Shown piece after piece: positions 54,005 to 62,343 of a stretch of 64,000 nucleotides of DNA. The translations under genes and the position numbers were made by a program. The DNA lies in the NCBI GenBank assembly GCA_025758065.1, contig CP107199.1:3507501-3571500 (forward strand). The letters are read 5' to 3'. Source of the stretch: Lachnospiraceae bacterium (lineage in GTDB: Bacteria > Bacillota > Clostridia > Lachnospirales > Lachnospiraceae). Numbering within the stretch: the stretch's first letter is position 1; each line of letters starts with the position of its first letter. The notes under the pieces are model-generated. The model saw only the letters and a list, made by a program, of their open reading frames with translations, did not search any database and was not told the DNA's origin.

Positions 54005-54050
54005 ACGCAAAAAACCGCTGTAAAGAATTTTTCCTTACAACGGTTTTTTA
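54005..54050. terminator. Terminator after the P1B ATPase gene
   Basis: AAAAACCG...TGTAA pairs with TTACA...CGGTTTTTT, with T-runs on both strands. Confidence 0.85.
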
Positions 54051-54090
54051 GCTTTCTAAAACTTTCCCACTGCAGAATCTGACTTAAAAA

Positions 54091-56208
54091 TCAGGCTTCT
54101 GCTTCTTCATATTCTTTTTTCTTTTCCTGATCATTTAACAGGTTTGTCATGCTCTTTAAGCTGATGCCTAAAGTAGATGTATTGTGCAGCAGCGCAGACG
54201 TGGCAGGTGCGATCACACCGGCAACGCCTAAAAGGATCAGTCCTAAGTTGAACCCAATAACAAAACGGTAATTTCCATGGATACGCTTCATTAAACCATT
54301 GCTGATCGCTTTTAATGTTACCAGCTGATACAGATTTTCCTCAGAAATCGTAATATCTGCGATTTCTCTTGCAATTTCAGCACCTTCACTGATAGCAATG
54401 CCTACATCAGCTGCAGAAAGTGCAGGTGAATCGTTGATTCCATCTCCGATCATGATGACCTTATGACCCAGAGCCTTTTCACGCTCTACAAATCCGGCTT
54501 TGTCCTCTGGAAGTACCTCGGAAAAGTACCTGTCAACACCTACTTTTTCAGCGATGGCTCTTGCTGTCCTCTCACTGTCACCAGTCATCATAACGATATT
54601 CTTAATACCAAGACTTCTTAAAGCTTCAACTGTATCCTTCGCTTCTGGGCGAAGTGGATCCTCGATCAGGAGAACAGCTGCCAGCTTTCCGCCAATAGCC
54701 ATATACAGATGAGAATAATACGGAGGCAGTTCATCAAATGCCTTCTTATGCTCTTCCGGGATAATACACTTTTCATCATCAAATACAAAGTGATGGCTTC
54801 CGATCACAACACGCTCATCATTTACATAGGTTGCAATGCCGTGTGCTACGATATAGTCAACCTTGGAGTGCATTTCTTCATGGACAAGTTTTCTATTTAT
54901 TGCTTCTTTTACAACTGCATTTGCCATAGAATGTGGGAAATGCTCTTCCAGGCATGCTGCGATCTTCAGGATCTCATTTTGGGACATATCATTAAACACA
55001 ACTATATCTGCCAGTACCGGCTCTGCTTTTGTAAGGGTACCGGTTTTATCAAATACAATGGTATGTGCCTCAGATACCGCCTCTAAGAACCGGCCGCCCT
55101 TTACAGTAATACGGTGGCTATTTGCCTCACGCATAGCAGAAAGAACGGATAACGGCATTGCCAGCTTTAATGCACAGGAAAAATCCACCATAAGAATCGA
55201 CAGTGCCTTTGTGGAATTGCGTGTCAAAAGCCATGTAAGGGCGGTACCGCCAAGACTCCATGGAACCAGGGCATCTGCCAGGTTTGCAGCTTTTCCTTCT
55301 ACAGAGGATTTTAATTTTTCAGAATCCTCGATCATCTTTACAATACGCTCAAAACGTGTAGAACCGGCTGCATGTTTTACTTTAAGGGTGATCTCCCCCT
55401 CTTCCACTGCAGTTCCTGCATATACATAGGAGCCTGCTTCTTTCTTTACAGGAACAGATTCACCGGTCATAGAAGCCTGGTTTACCATTGCTTCACCGTT
55501 TATAACTTCACCGTCTAAGGGGATCACATTTCCAACATGGACCGTTACCAGGTCGCCCTCTTTAATGTTGGATACAGGAACTAATATTTCTGTACCATCT
55601 ACATTCTGCCACACTTTTTCAATGTTTAAGGACATGCTTCTTGCCAGATCCCCAACAGACTTCTTGTGTGTCCATTCCTCTAACAGTTCACCAATGCCCA
55701 ACAAGAACATAACAGAACCTGCCGTATTAAAGTCACTTCTTATAATAGAAACCGTAATAGCAGTTGCATCCAGAACTTCTACTTCCAGTTTGCCCTTTAA
55801 CAGACAACAGATTCCCTTAAATACATAGTGTACTGCCTTTGCCGTAGTATAAACAGCTCTTAACCAAAATGGAAAGCATGTCTTTGTAACCATGCGTACA
55901 GCTACATGCTTAAACAGTTTTTCCTGATACTCTCTGTTTAACTCACGTCCGCTGTTTGCCGGTACGATTTCTTCTAATTCTTTATTTTCATAAGAAAAAG
56001 TCCTGATCCCTTCCAGGATCTCATTCCTGTCACCTTTATAAATAATAACTGCGTCTGCAGTCCGTTCATAAACTTTTGCGTTCTGTACTCCCGGAAGAGT
56101 CCCCAGGTAATACTGAAGCAGATCTGCCTGGCGCAGGCTCATAACACCTTTCTGGAATACATGGATACGGAATCTTCCGTTTATCTCATGTTTAATGGAA
56201 AATTTCAT
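54091..56208 (-). CDS. P1B-type heavy-metal ATPase with non-canonical metal motif
   Basis: The 705-residue pump has an N-terminal HMA-like region, an actuator with T-G-E-S-V-P-V, D-K-T-G-T-L-T near residue 387, H-P-like H-F-P-H-S-M-A-N-A and G-D-G-I-N-D-S-P-A-L. In the transport helix the usual C-P-x is replaced by S-C-A-L-K-L-A-M-P (about 343-351). The ion is unknown; the neighbouring feoA suggests Fe2+ or Mn2+. A possible attenuator hairpin lies just upstream. Confidence 0.9.
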   Translation of the reverse strand: MKFSIKHEINGRFRIHVFQKGVMSLRQADLLQYYLGTLPGVQNAKVYERTADAVIIYKGDRNEILEGIRTFSYENKELEEIVPANSGRELNREYQEKLFKHVAVRMVTKTCFPFWLRAVYTTAKAVHYVFKGICCLLKGKLEVEVLDATAITVSIIRSDFNTAGSVMFLLGIGELLEEWTHKKSVGDLARSMSLNIEKVWQNVDGTEILVPVSNIKEGDLVTVHVGNVIPLDGEVINGEAMVNQASMTGESVPVKKEAGSYVYAGTAVEEGEITLKVKHAAGSTRFERIVKMIEDSEKLKSSVEGKAANLADALVPWSLGGTALTWLLTRNSTKALSILMVDFSCALKLAMPLSVLSAMREANSHRITVKGGRFLEAVSEAHTIVFDKTGTLTKAEPVLADIVVFNDMSQNEILKIAACLEEHFPHSMANAVVKEAINRKLVHEEMHSKVDYIVAHGIATYVNDERVVIGSHHFVFDDEKCIIPEEHKKAFDELPPYYSHLYMAIGGKLAAVLLIEDPLRPEAKDTVEALRSLGIKNIVMMTGDSERTARAIAEKVGVDRYFSEVLPEDKAGFVEREKALGHKVIMIGDGINDSPALSAADVGIAISEGAEIAREIADITISEENLYQLVTLKAISNGLMKRIHGNYRFVIGFNLGLILLGVAGVIAPATSALLHNTSTLGISLKSMTNLLNDQEKKKEYEEAEA

Positions 56209-56227
56209 AGGTTTATCGCTCCCTGTA

Positions 56228-56259
56228 AAAGAAAGCCCGGGAAGTTTTTCTCCCCAGGC
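56228..56259 (-). terminator. Attenuator-like hairpin between the DUF6110 and ATPase genes
   Basis: GCCTGGGGAG pairs with CTTCCCGGGC on the minus strand and is followed by TTTCTTTT. It may reduce read-through to the ATPase. Confidence 0.55.
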
Positions 56260-56275
56260 CCCGTTTATTTTTTAA

Positions 56276-56590
56276 TTAAGCCTCAGCGTTTGCTGCTTCT
56301 TCCTCATTAAAGGACTTTTCTGCCTCTGCCTGGCTCTCATCCTCAAAAACTTCTTCTTTGTTTCTCTGCTCGTTGATCTCCTTAGCTTCTGCAAGGATAT
56401 CTTCTGCATTTTCCTGAATGTTAGTTGCAGTAGTCATAACACAATCCTTAGCGCGAAGTCCGGCTGCCAGACAATTGATGTAGAACTTTTTAGCATCCTT
56501 GCTTCCTAAAACTTTAACACCAGCTGTACCAAACAGCACACCGCTTGCAAATAAACCAATCTTTTTTACTTTTCCAATATCTAACATCAT
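56276..56590 (-). CDS. DUF6110-like small protein
   Basis: The 104 residues begin with a hydrophobic segment (I-G-L-F-A-S-G-V-L-F-G-T-A-G-V-K-V-L), then S-K-D-A-K-K, a conserved A-A-G-L-R-A-K-D-C-V-M-T-T, and an acidic coiled tail. I believe this is DUF6110, often encoded next to P1B ATPases; the name is from memory. AGGAGG precedes the ATG pair at 56590; the longer frame to 56668 is read from a repeat remnant. Confidence 0.75.
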   Translation of the reverse strand: MMLDIGKVKKIGLFASGVLFGTAGVKVLGSKDAKKFYINCLAAGLRAKDCVMTTATNIQENAEDILAEAKEINEQRNKEEVFEDESQAEAEKSFNEEEAANAEA

Positions 56591-56613
56591 GTTTTTATCC
56601 TCCTTGTCCAGAA

Positions 56614-56667
56614 TGTACTCCCAAAGTCTTTTCACAAAACCAAGCACAGAAAGATTCTGAAAGCACA
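56614..56667. repeat. 54-bp internally deleted copy of the palindromic element
   Basis: Read on the minus strand it starts TGTGCTTTCAGAATCTTT, continues CTGTGCTTGGTTTTGTGAAA (compare TTGTACTTGATTTTGCGAGA in the full element) and ends GACTTTGGGAGTACA. It thus keeps the outer left arm and the right tip and lacks about 107 bases. It lies 23 nt before the DUF6110 start. Confidence 0.75.
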
Positions 56668-56718
56668 CATGTTTTATACTTAATTTTTACATTTGATACT
56701 TTAGCAAATCAACTTGTA

Positions 56719-56728
56719 GTTAGTCAAT
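56719..56728 (+). promoter_or_regulatory. GTTAGTCAAT motif, one of three around feoA
   Basis: The ten-base sequence also occurs at 57111-57120 and inverted at 57029-57038. It could be a regulator half-site. Confidence 0.35.
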
Positions 56729-56790
56729 CAGAACATTTCTCAATAAGATGTGTGCTTGTACCTGCATATTACTCCCCCTTTAAGCATATC

Positions 56791-57003
56791 TTATACCTTT
56801 ATCCTGCAGGCAATCTCCTTGCCTACAGCTACTTTTCCCTCTCTGGTACCAATGATTAGATCACCCATGCAATTCTGGATCACCTTAATGCTGCTGCCTT
56901 CTGTAATACTATGTTTTTCCATCCATTCCCCGATTTTTGCACCTGCCATCATCCACTTAACAGTACAGATTTCACCAGGCTTCATTTCTGTTAATGCCTG
57001 CAT
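56791..57003 (-). CDS. feoA: FeoA-domain protein
   Basis: The 70-residue SH3-like FeoA domain (L-T-E-M-K-P-G-E; I-T-E-G-S-S-I-K-V-I-Q-N; G-K-E-I-A-C-R-I-K-V) usually serves the FeoB ferrous-iron transporter. There is no feoB here. It is the first gene of a group with the DUF6110-like and P1B ATPase genes, which points to iron or manganese handling. Confidence 0.88.
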   Translation of the reverse strand: MQALTEMKPGEICTVKWMMAGAKIGEWMEKHSITEGSSIKVIQNCMGDLIIGTREGKVAVGKEIACRIKV

Positions 57004-57028
57004 AAAAATACCCCCAAATCCAATTAAT

Positions 57029-57046
57029 ATTGACTAACTTAAGTTA
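57029..57046. promoter_or_regulatory. Palindromic operator candidate before feoA
   Basis: TAACTTAAGTTA (57035-57046) is a perfect palindrome. It overlaps ATTGACTAAC (57029-57038) and lies between a possible -35 (TTGTAT) and -10 (TATTAA) on the minus strand. A DtxR/MntR-type metal regulator is plausible. Confidence 0.45.
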
Positions 57047-57185
57047 TATACAACTAATATTGTCAGTTAATTTCGTTTGTTTTATCAATATTGTATTCCT
57101 GTATCATTGGGTTAGTCAATTATAAATTGCTTTTATTATTGCTTTTATTTTTTGTAAAATGAGTTATACTTATACTACATACAAA

Positions 57186-57346
57186 TGTACTCTCGGAATC
57201 TTTTTGTACTTGATTTTGCGAGAAGATTTTTTGTCAGTTGTGCCCAAATTTTTGAGGCGTACGCGGTGCGTACGTTGATAAAATTCGGGTGCGACTGGCG
57301 GAAAATCGGCCGCAAAGGCAAGTGCATGAAAGACTCCGAGAGTACA
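57186..57346. repeat. 161-bp palindromic element, copy 3
   Basis: It has the same ends and length as the copies at 8038 and 43030, with TACAA on both sides (left copy followed by one A). It ends 26 nt before the start codon of the gene at 57373, here in the opposite orientation relative to the gene. Confidence 0.9.
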
Positions 57347-57372
57347 TACAATATCCAGGAGGTCTTATTCAA

Positions 57373-58095
57373 ATGAAAAAACCTGTGATCGGCATCCTTG
57401 GTGCCCACATGTCAAATAACGGCGGTCCGGCTCCGGTACCTGCTGACTACGTTAATCATGCTTATTGTTCCGGCGTGGAAAATGCTGGTGGCATCCCCAT
57501 TCTCCTTCCGGTTTTAAAAGATCCCACAGATATGGATCCGGTGCTGGCCATGTGTGACGGACTTCTTATCCCAGGAGGCGTAGATGTTGACCCACGTTTC
57601 TATGGCGAAGATCCATCTCCTCTGCTGGGCTCCTTAGACTCTGCCATGGACCGTTTCTGGATCTATGCTGCAAACTATGCATTAGAGCATAACATGCCTG
57701 TCCTTGGAATCTGCCGGGGACTGCAGCTTGTAAATGTGGCCTTTGGCGGAAGCCTTTACCAGGATCTCTCCTATATGAATCCAGACCACATGCTCCACTC
57801 CCAGAAGCAGAATCGGGATTATCTCATCCATCAGGTCACAATAGACGCAGACAGCCATTTAGCTTCTATTTTAGGTAAGGAGCCAGTATATACCAACACC
57901 TTGCATCACCAGTGTGTAAAAGAACCGGGAAAGGGCTTAAAGATCACTGCCCATACCGCAGATGGCATCCCTGAAGCCATGGAAACAGCAAATGGACAGT
58001 TTATCCTGGTACAATGGCATCCTGAGGAACTGCAAAACAGCGAACCCCGGATGCGTGGTTTATTTAAAGATCTGATCGAAAAAGCAGGCAAATAA
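57373..58095 (+). CDS. Gamma-glutamyl-GABA hydrolase-like (peptidase C26, class I glutamine amidotransferase)
   Basis: The 240-residue enzyme resembles PuuD: C-D-G-L-L-I-P-G-G-V-D-V-D-P, the nucleophile Cys in L-G-I-C-R-G-L-Q-L-V-N-V, and the catalytic His in Q-W-H-P-E-E. PuuD hydrolyses gamma-glutamyl-GABA in putrescine breakdown; the substrate here is uncertain. The frame opens at 57289 inside the repeat, but the ATG at 57373 follows AGGAGG. Confidence 0.9.
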   Translation: MKKPVIGILGAHMSNNGGPAPVPADYVNHAYCSGVENAGGIPILLPVLKDPTDMDPVLAMCDGLLIPGGVDVDPRFYGEDPSPLLGSLDSAMDRFWIYAANYALEHNMPVLGICRGLQLVNVAFGGSLYQDLSYMNPDHMLHSQKQNRDYLIHQVTIDADSHLASILGKEPVYTNTLHHQCVKEPGKGLKITAHTADGIPEAMETANGQFILVQWHPEELQNSEPRMRGLFKDLIEKAGK

Positions 58096-58136
58096 AATAC
58101 CAAAAAAAAGCAGTATGTCCGCAATGTCATTAACTT

Positions 58137-58188
58137 AAAAGCAGAAGATATTTATTCCGAAATGGATTAGATATCTTCTGCTTTTTTT
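58137..58188 (+). terminator. Terminator inside the left end of the IS
   Basis: AAAAGCAGAAGATAT pairs with ATATCTTCTGCTTTT and seven T follow. It would shield the transposase from outside transcription and also ends the gene at 57373. Confidence 0.88.
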
Positions 58189-58247
58189 GATATGCTTATA
58201 TTGTAAAAAGAAGCCATGAACCTGCTCAAAAAAGGATGTGATTATGC

Positions 58248-59564
58248 ATGAAGCATTCTCAGAAACGTATATTCATGGATATAGAAAAAATGACTTCTGA
58301 TGAATTTAAGGCATTTTGCCGATCAGGTAATAAAAATTATTTTACCAGAATTCGAAAAATGCCTCTTCAGGATCTTCTTTTCACGATGATAAACAGAAAG
58401 GGGTTGACGTTGGCATTGGAACTGAGAAATTATATGAAACTTGCTCATCCTGGTGTGTCTATTTCAAAACCAGGATATCTGAAACAGCGTATGAAACTTA
58501 ATCCAGATGCTTTTTTAGAATTATATAAATATCATAACCGTAACTTTTATGCAGATTCCACCTTTTCAACTTATAAAGATCATTTAATATTAGCCGCTGA
58601 CGGCTCAGATATTAATATTCCTACCACTGCTGAAACACTGAAACTATATGGTTCTGCAAGCCGGAAAAACGCAAAGCCCCAAGCTCAAATAGGATTAGGC
58701 TGTATTTATGATGTAATGAATCGTATGATACTGGAAAGTGACTGTAATAAGGTGAAATTTAATGAAATGCGCCTGGCCGAAAAACAGATGGAGCGAATAC
58801 CGGAAACAATAGGCAGCATTCCCTATATTATTATCATGGACAGAGGCTATCCTTCTACGCCAGCGTTTATACATATGATGGATAAGGATATTAAATTTAT
58901 CGTACGTTTAAAAAGCAGTGATTACAAAAAAGAGCAAAACAGTTTAACAGAAAAGGATCAGCTAGTTAAAATAAAACTTGATAAGTCAAGAATCAGACAT
59001 TACGAGGGAACGCCAGATGGAGAACGTATGAAAGAATTAGGTGAAATTTCATTGCGTATGGTAAAAATCCTATTAGAAAACGGAAGTTTAGAAGTTTTGG
59101 CTACAAATCTTTCACAAACTGAATTTCATACAGAAGAAATAAAAGAATTATATCATATGAGGTGGGGGATAGAGACTGCGTATGAAACGCTAAAGAGTCG
59201 GTTGCAATTAGAGAATTTTACAGGAACAAAACCTATTCTGTTATTACAAGATATATACAGCACTATATATCTGAGCAATTTAGTTGAAGATATCATATTA
59301 GATGCAGAGCGTGAACTGGATCAGAAAGAAGCGAACAGAAAACATAAAATGATGATCAATCAGACTGTTAGTATTGGAATCTTAAAAAATGATCTGATTT
59401 ATATACTTCTTGAAACGGATGGTCAAAAGAAAAATATGTTATTTCAGCAAATATATGAAGATATCAGTAAAAATCTTGTTCCCATTCGTCCTGATCGGCA
59501 TTATACCAGAACGAAAGGGCAATTAGCAGGAAAATATTCGAATACCCATAAAAGAGCGTACTGA
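58248..59564 (+). CDS. IS4-family transposase
   Basis: The 438-residue DDE enzyme has the first Asp in A-A-D-G-S-D-I-N-I-P, the second in I-M-D-R-G-Y-P-S and the YREK signature Y-H-M-R-W-G-I-E-T-A-Y-E-T-L-K with the glutamate. It is full length, with AAAGGATG before the ATG. Confidence 0.95.
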   Translation: MKHSQKRIFMDIEKMTSDEFKAFCRSGNKNYFTRIRKMPLQDLLFTMINRKGLTLALELRNYMKLAHPGVSISKPGYLKQRMKLNPDAFLELYKYHNRNFYADSTFSTYKDHLILAADGSDINIPTTAETLKLYGSASRKNAKPQAQIGLGCIYDVMNRMILESDCNKVKFNEMRLAEKQMERIPETIGSIPYIIIMDRGYPSTPAFIHMMDKDIKFIVRLKSSDYKKEQNSLTEKDQLVKIKLDKSRIRHYEGTPDGERMKELGEISLRMVKILLENGSLEVLATNLSQTEFHTEEIKELYHMRWGIETAYETLKSRLQLENFTGTKPILLLQDIYSTIYLSNLVEDIILDAERELDQKEANRKHKMMINQTVSIGILKNDLIYILLETDGQKKNMLFQQIYEDISKNLVPIRPDRHYTRTKGQLAGKYSNTHKRAY

Positions 59565-59755
59565 GCTAAAAAATACGAATACAAAGAGAAGGGGATAAGT
59601 ATGCCCATATACAAACAAAAAGCAGGAATCATAGTTTTATAAATGCTTACGATTTCTGCTCTTTGCTAAAGTTAATGACATTGAGTATGTCCGGGTCTTA
59701 TAATAAGATACCCAAAGCATACTGCTTTAACTAATCCAGTTATTTATGAGCGTAG

Positions 59756-59815
59756 GGAAAAACAAACGGCTGCGCAGCAGGCAGCAGAGCACGTCCGTGC
59801 GGGAATCTGAGTATA
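59756..59815. repeat. Intergenic repeat shared with 33966-34078
   Basis: AGGGAAAAACAAACGGCTGC, GCAGCAG and CAGCAGAGCACGTCCGTGCG follow in the same order as on the minus strand of 33966-34078, without its middle part. Confidence 0.55.
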
Positions 59816-59833
59816 AGAAATAATATACCCGTA

Positions 59834-60745
59834 TCAGACTAAAAACAGACACCATACTGGCACTGTTACCAATGAAAGCAAAGTAGTAAATACCACGCAT
59901 TTCGTTGCAAAGGCTTCATCTTTTTTATATTTGGAAGCCATAACCGCCGTAACACTGGCCGCCGGCATTGCCGCCAAAACCACAGACACTCCTGTTACCA
60001 GATCATCTACTGATGCAAGCCTACAGCCTATATACACCAAAAGAGGAACAAATACCAAACGTATAAATGCATAATAGATCGTATCACGTTCTACCAGCTC
60101 TGTAAGCTTTACTTTAGAAAGGATCAGACCTACTAAAGCCATTGCAAGGAATGTATTTGCACCAGCTACTGTTTTGATCGTCACGTTCAATACTTCCGGC
60201 AGCCGGATCTGCGTTACCATGAGTAAAAATCCGATCAATACAGATAAAATACATGGATGGGTAGCCACTTTTTTGCAAAGCGTCTTCTTATCTGGTGCCT
60301 CTGTAAAATATGTAAGACCTACAGACCACATAAAAATGCGCTGCGGGATCACATATATGGATGCATACATCATTCCCATCTGCCCAAAAATCCCTTCTGC
60401 AATAGGATTTCCAAGGATTCCCGCATTGGAACAGATTGTTGCGTACTGCAGCACTTTTTTTCTGCTCTCACCATAATGATTGTAAAGGAACATGCCAAGA
60501 ACATAGCTTCCGATCTGGATCACGACTCCTGCTATAGCAATGGTCATACATGCAATAAGGATCTGATGATTAAACTCAATCTGGAATGATTTCAATATGC
60601 TTGCCGGAAGGGTGACAAACAGGACCAGGTCTGTAAGCAGGCTTTTTCCATTATCATCTGCCAGCCCCTTCTTTCCAAAAATATACCCGATAAGCATAGT
60701 CAGAAACAGCATTCCCTGTGTCTGAAATAAGCCGGAAAAACTCAT
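59834..60745 (-). CDS. AEC-family transporter (auxin efflux carrier type)
   Basis: The 303-residue membrane protein has ten predicted helices in two five-helix halves. C-S-N-A-G-I-L-G-N-P-I-A-E-G and the late A-A-M-P-A-A-S-V-T-A are typical of the family, which moves small organic acids or amino acids. The substrate is unknown. GAGG precedes the ATG. Its downstream terminator has been split by the IS4-family element. Confidence 0.88.
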   Translation of the reverse strand: MSFSGLFQTQGMLFLTMLIGYIFGKKGLADDNGKSLLTDLVLFVTLPASILKSFQIEFNHQILIACMTIAIAGVVIQIGSYVLGMFLYNHYGESRKKVLQYATICSNAGILGNPIAEGIFGQMGMMYASIYVIPQRIFMWSVGLTYFTEAPDKKTLCKKVATHPCILSVLIGFLLMVTQIRLPEVLNVTIKTVAGANTFLAMALVGLILSKVKLTELVERDTIYYAFIRLVFVPLLVYIGCRLASVDDLVTGVSVVLAAMPAASVTAVMASKYKKDEAFATKCVVFTTLLSLVTVPVWCLFLV

Positions 60746-60890
60746 AAGAACTAACCTCTATTCTTTTATTGCTGGTCTTAAACCAGTCCGGCTTTTATTC
60801 TAGCACACTCTGTATATCTAAAACAAGTATCTGTTTCGGTTATTCTGTTTCTATTTTTTTGTATTAAAAGCACCCAACGAATTTTTTACA

Positions 60891-61304
60891 TTATCCCAAT
60901 ATCTCCAGTGTTCTCTTATCCATCTCTCCATGAAAGAACTTGTCCAGGACCTTCTGGAATACGTCATATTCGGATGCGACCGCCGCAAACAATGTCATGC
61001 ATGATTGCAGCTTCATATCATCTGGGAATCCCATTACACGAGTAGCATCATCCGATTCCACTTGAAGCAGTGCCTCACTTATCTCTAGAAGATGCCCTCT
61101 TAACAAGTCATTTTGCATATAGCACTCAGCCTCTTCCCTATCCGCGATGGAATAATAGACTGCGATTTCACTTCTCCCAAGGCCTATAATCTGTGGGAAG
61201 ATGTACCACATCCAATGACTCCGCTTATAACCTTCTTTGATTTCGTTCAATGCAGTATCATAATCACGGTTCTGTGCTTTGATGAAACGGTCTAATTCAT
61301 ACAT
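60891..61304 (-). CDS. DUF1810 family protein
   Basis: The 137-residue helical protein has the family signature F-I-K-A-Q...Y-D-T-A-L-N-E-I-K-E-G-Y-K-R-S-H-W-M-W-Y-I-F-P-Q. Its function is not established. The frame opens at 61340, but the ATG at 61304 follows GAGGTG and lies four bases after the preceding stop, so the two genes are coupled. Confidence 0.88.
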   Translation of the reverse strand: MYELDRFIKAQNRDYDTALNEIKEGYKRSHWMWYIFPQIIGLGRSEIAVYYSIADREEAECYMQNDLLRGHLLEISEALLQVESDDATRVMGFPDDMKLQSCMTLFAAVASEYDVFQKVLDKFFHGEMDKRTLEILG

Positions 61305-61308
61305 ACCA

Positions 61309-61941
61309 TCACCTCTCCCTGCGAAGTGGCTGCATAACAACCACCTGTGATACTAATTCATACTCTGTATCTATTTCACTTGCAGGAATAGTCATTACAT
61401 TATCCATGTATTCAGTAAAAGTGCCTACAGTATCTATCTCAGAATAACCAAATTCCTTCTGATCATCTCGATAATGCATTGGAATGACCATTTTCGGATT
61501 TAGTCGATGCATCAAATCTGCAGCTTGTTTTCCATCAATCGTGTAATATCCACCTACTGGAACCATAATGCAATCCAGATTTTCCAATTCATTAATCTGT
61601 TCCTTTGTCAGTTCGCAGCCTAAATCCCCTAAATGAGCAACACTATTTGTTCCATCATCTATAATATAGATTTTGTTTTTTCCTCTTTTAGCGCCCTGCA
61701 CCTCATCATGATAGGTATCTATTTCGCTAACTGAAAACGGATTATCTATTTCAGAACTGATAATCCTCACTTCATTTCGTCCGTTATGATCCCCATGCTC
61801 ATGTGTACAGTAAACCTTATTGGCTTCAGTATCTAAAGCTGCCAGTCCCGGTACACTACCTTTTGTATACGGATCAACGACTATCGCATATCCATCATTT
61901 TCAATTTTAAAGCATGAATGTCCAAACCATGTTATTTTCAT
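61309..61941 (-). CDS. Metallo-beta-lactamase-fold hydrolase (UlaG-like)
   Basis: The 210 residues show T-W-F-G-H-S-C-F, the metal motif H-E-H-G-D-H, then H-L-G-D-L-G and P-M-H-Y. Such proteins are predicted Zn- or Mn-dependent hydrolases; the substrate is not known. GAGGAGG lies before the ATG inside the end of the previous frame. Confidence 0.88.
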   Translation of the reverse strand: MKITWFGHSCFKIENDGYAIVVDPYTKGSVPGLAALDTEANKVYCTHEHGDHNGRNEVRIISSEIDNPFSVSEIDTYHDEVQGAKRGKNKIYIIDDGTNSVAHLGDLGCELTKEQINELENLDCIMVPVGGYYTIDGKQAADLMHRLNPKMVIPMHYRDDQKEFGYSEIDTVGTFTEYMDNVMTIPASEIDTEYELVSQVVVMQPLRRER

Positions 61942-61946
61942 AGGTT

Positions 61947-62192
61947 CTATGCCTCCTCTGTCACAAATTCATTTCGATAGTTCACTCCTCCGATGATAAT
62001 CGGCTTGCCATCCAAAACTCTCTGAATTTGACTTTCTGTAGCAAGACTCTGTAAACTATTCCAAAAGTATGTCTCAGTATGCCTTGTGTCATTAATCAAG
62101 TAAATCACCCTATCTTCACTCCAAGTATATCCAAGTTTTGTAAAATGTACAAGAGCTGGGATCTTAACTCTGGAATCTTCTGGTCTCCCCAT
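61947..62192 (-). pseudogene. N-terminal fragment resembling type I restriction subunit HsdR
   Basis: The 81 residues start M-G-R-P-E-D-S-R-V-K-I-P-A-L-V-H-F-T-K-L-G-Y-T, much like the N-terminus of some HsdR proteins, then diverge and stop. No nuclease or helicase motif is present. GGAGGTG precedes the ATG, so it may still be translated and coupled to the MBL gene. The resemblance is from memory and moderate. Confidence 0.45.
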
Positions 62193-62199
62193 AGGTATG

Positions 62200-62343
62200 G
62201 CACCTCCAATACATCATTATTTCTTCTTGCGAGGATCAACTGGTTTTTGTGCATCCTTTGGCAACAACCATGTTTTTCCTTTTTTCTCTGCGCCAGGTAC
62301 TCTTCCTTGACTACAAAGTAAGGATTTAGTTCAATAGGGTCCG
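62200..62343 (-). pseudogene. Remnant of an unidentified gene
   Basis: One frame reads D-P-I-E-L-N-P-Y-F-V-V-K-E-E-Y-L-A-Q-R-K-K and, after a run of A, another frame reads W-L-L-P-K-D-A-Q-K-P-V-D-P-R-K-K-K and stops. This suggests a frameshifted C-terminal remnant. No family is recognised. Confidence 0.3.

Larger units (their letters stand above)
58122..59683. mobile_element. Complete IS4-family insertion sequence, 1562 bp
   Basis: The ends CAATGTCATTAACTT (58122-58136) and the exact inverse ending at 59683 flank one transposase. AGTATGTCCG is repeated directly outside (58112-58121 and 59684-59693), a ten-base target duplication. The target was the hairpin of an existing terminator. Confidence 0.94.
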
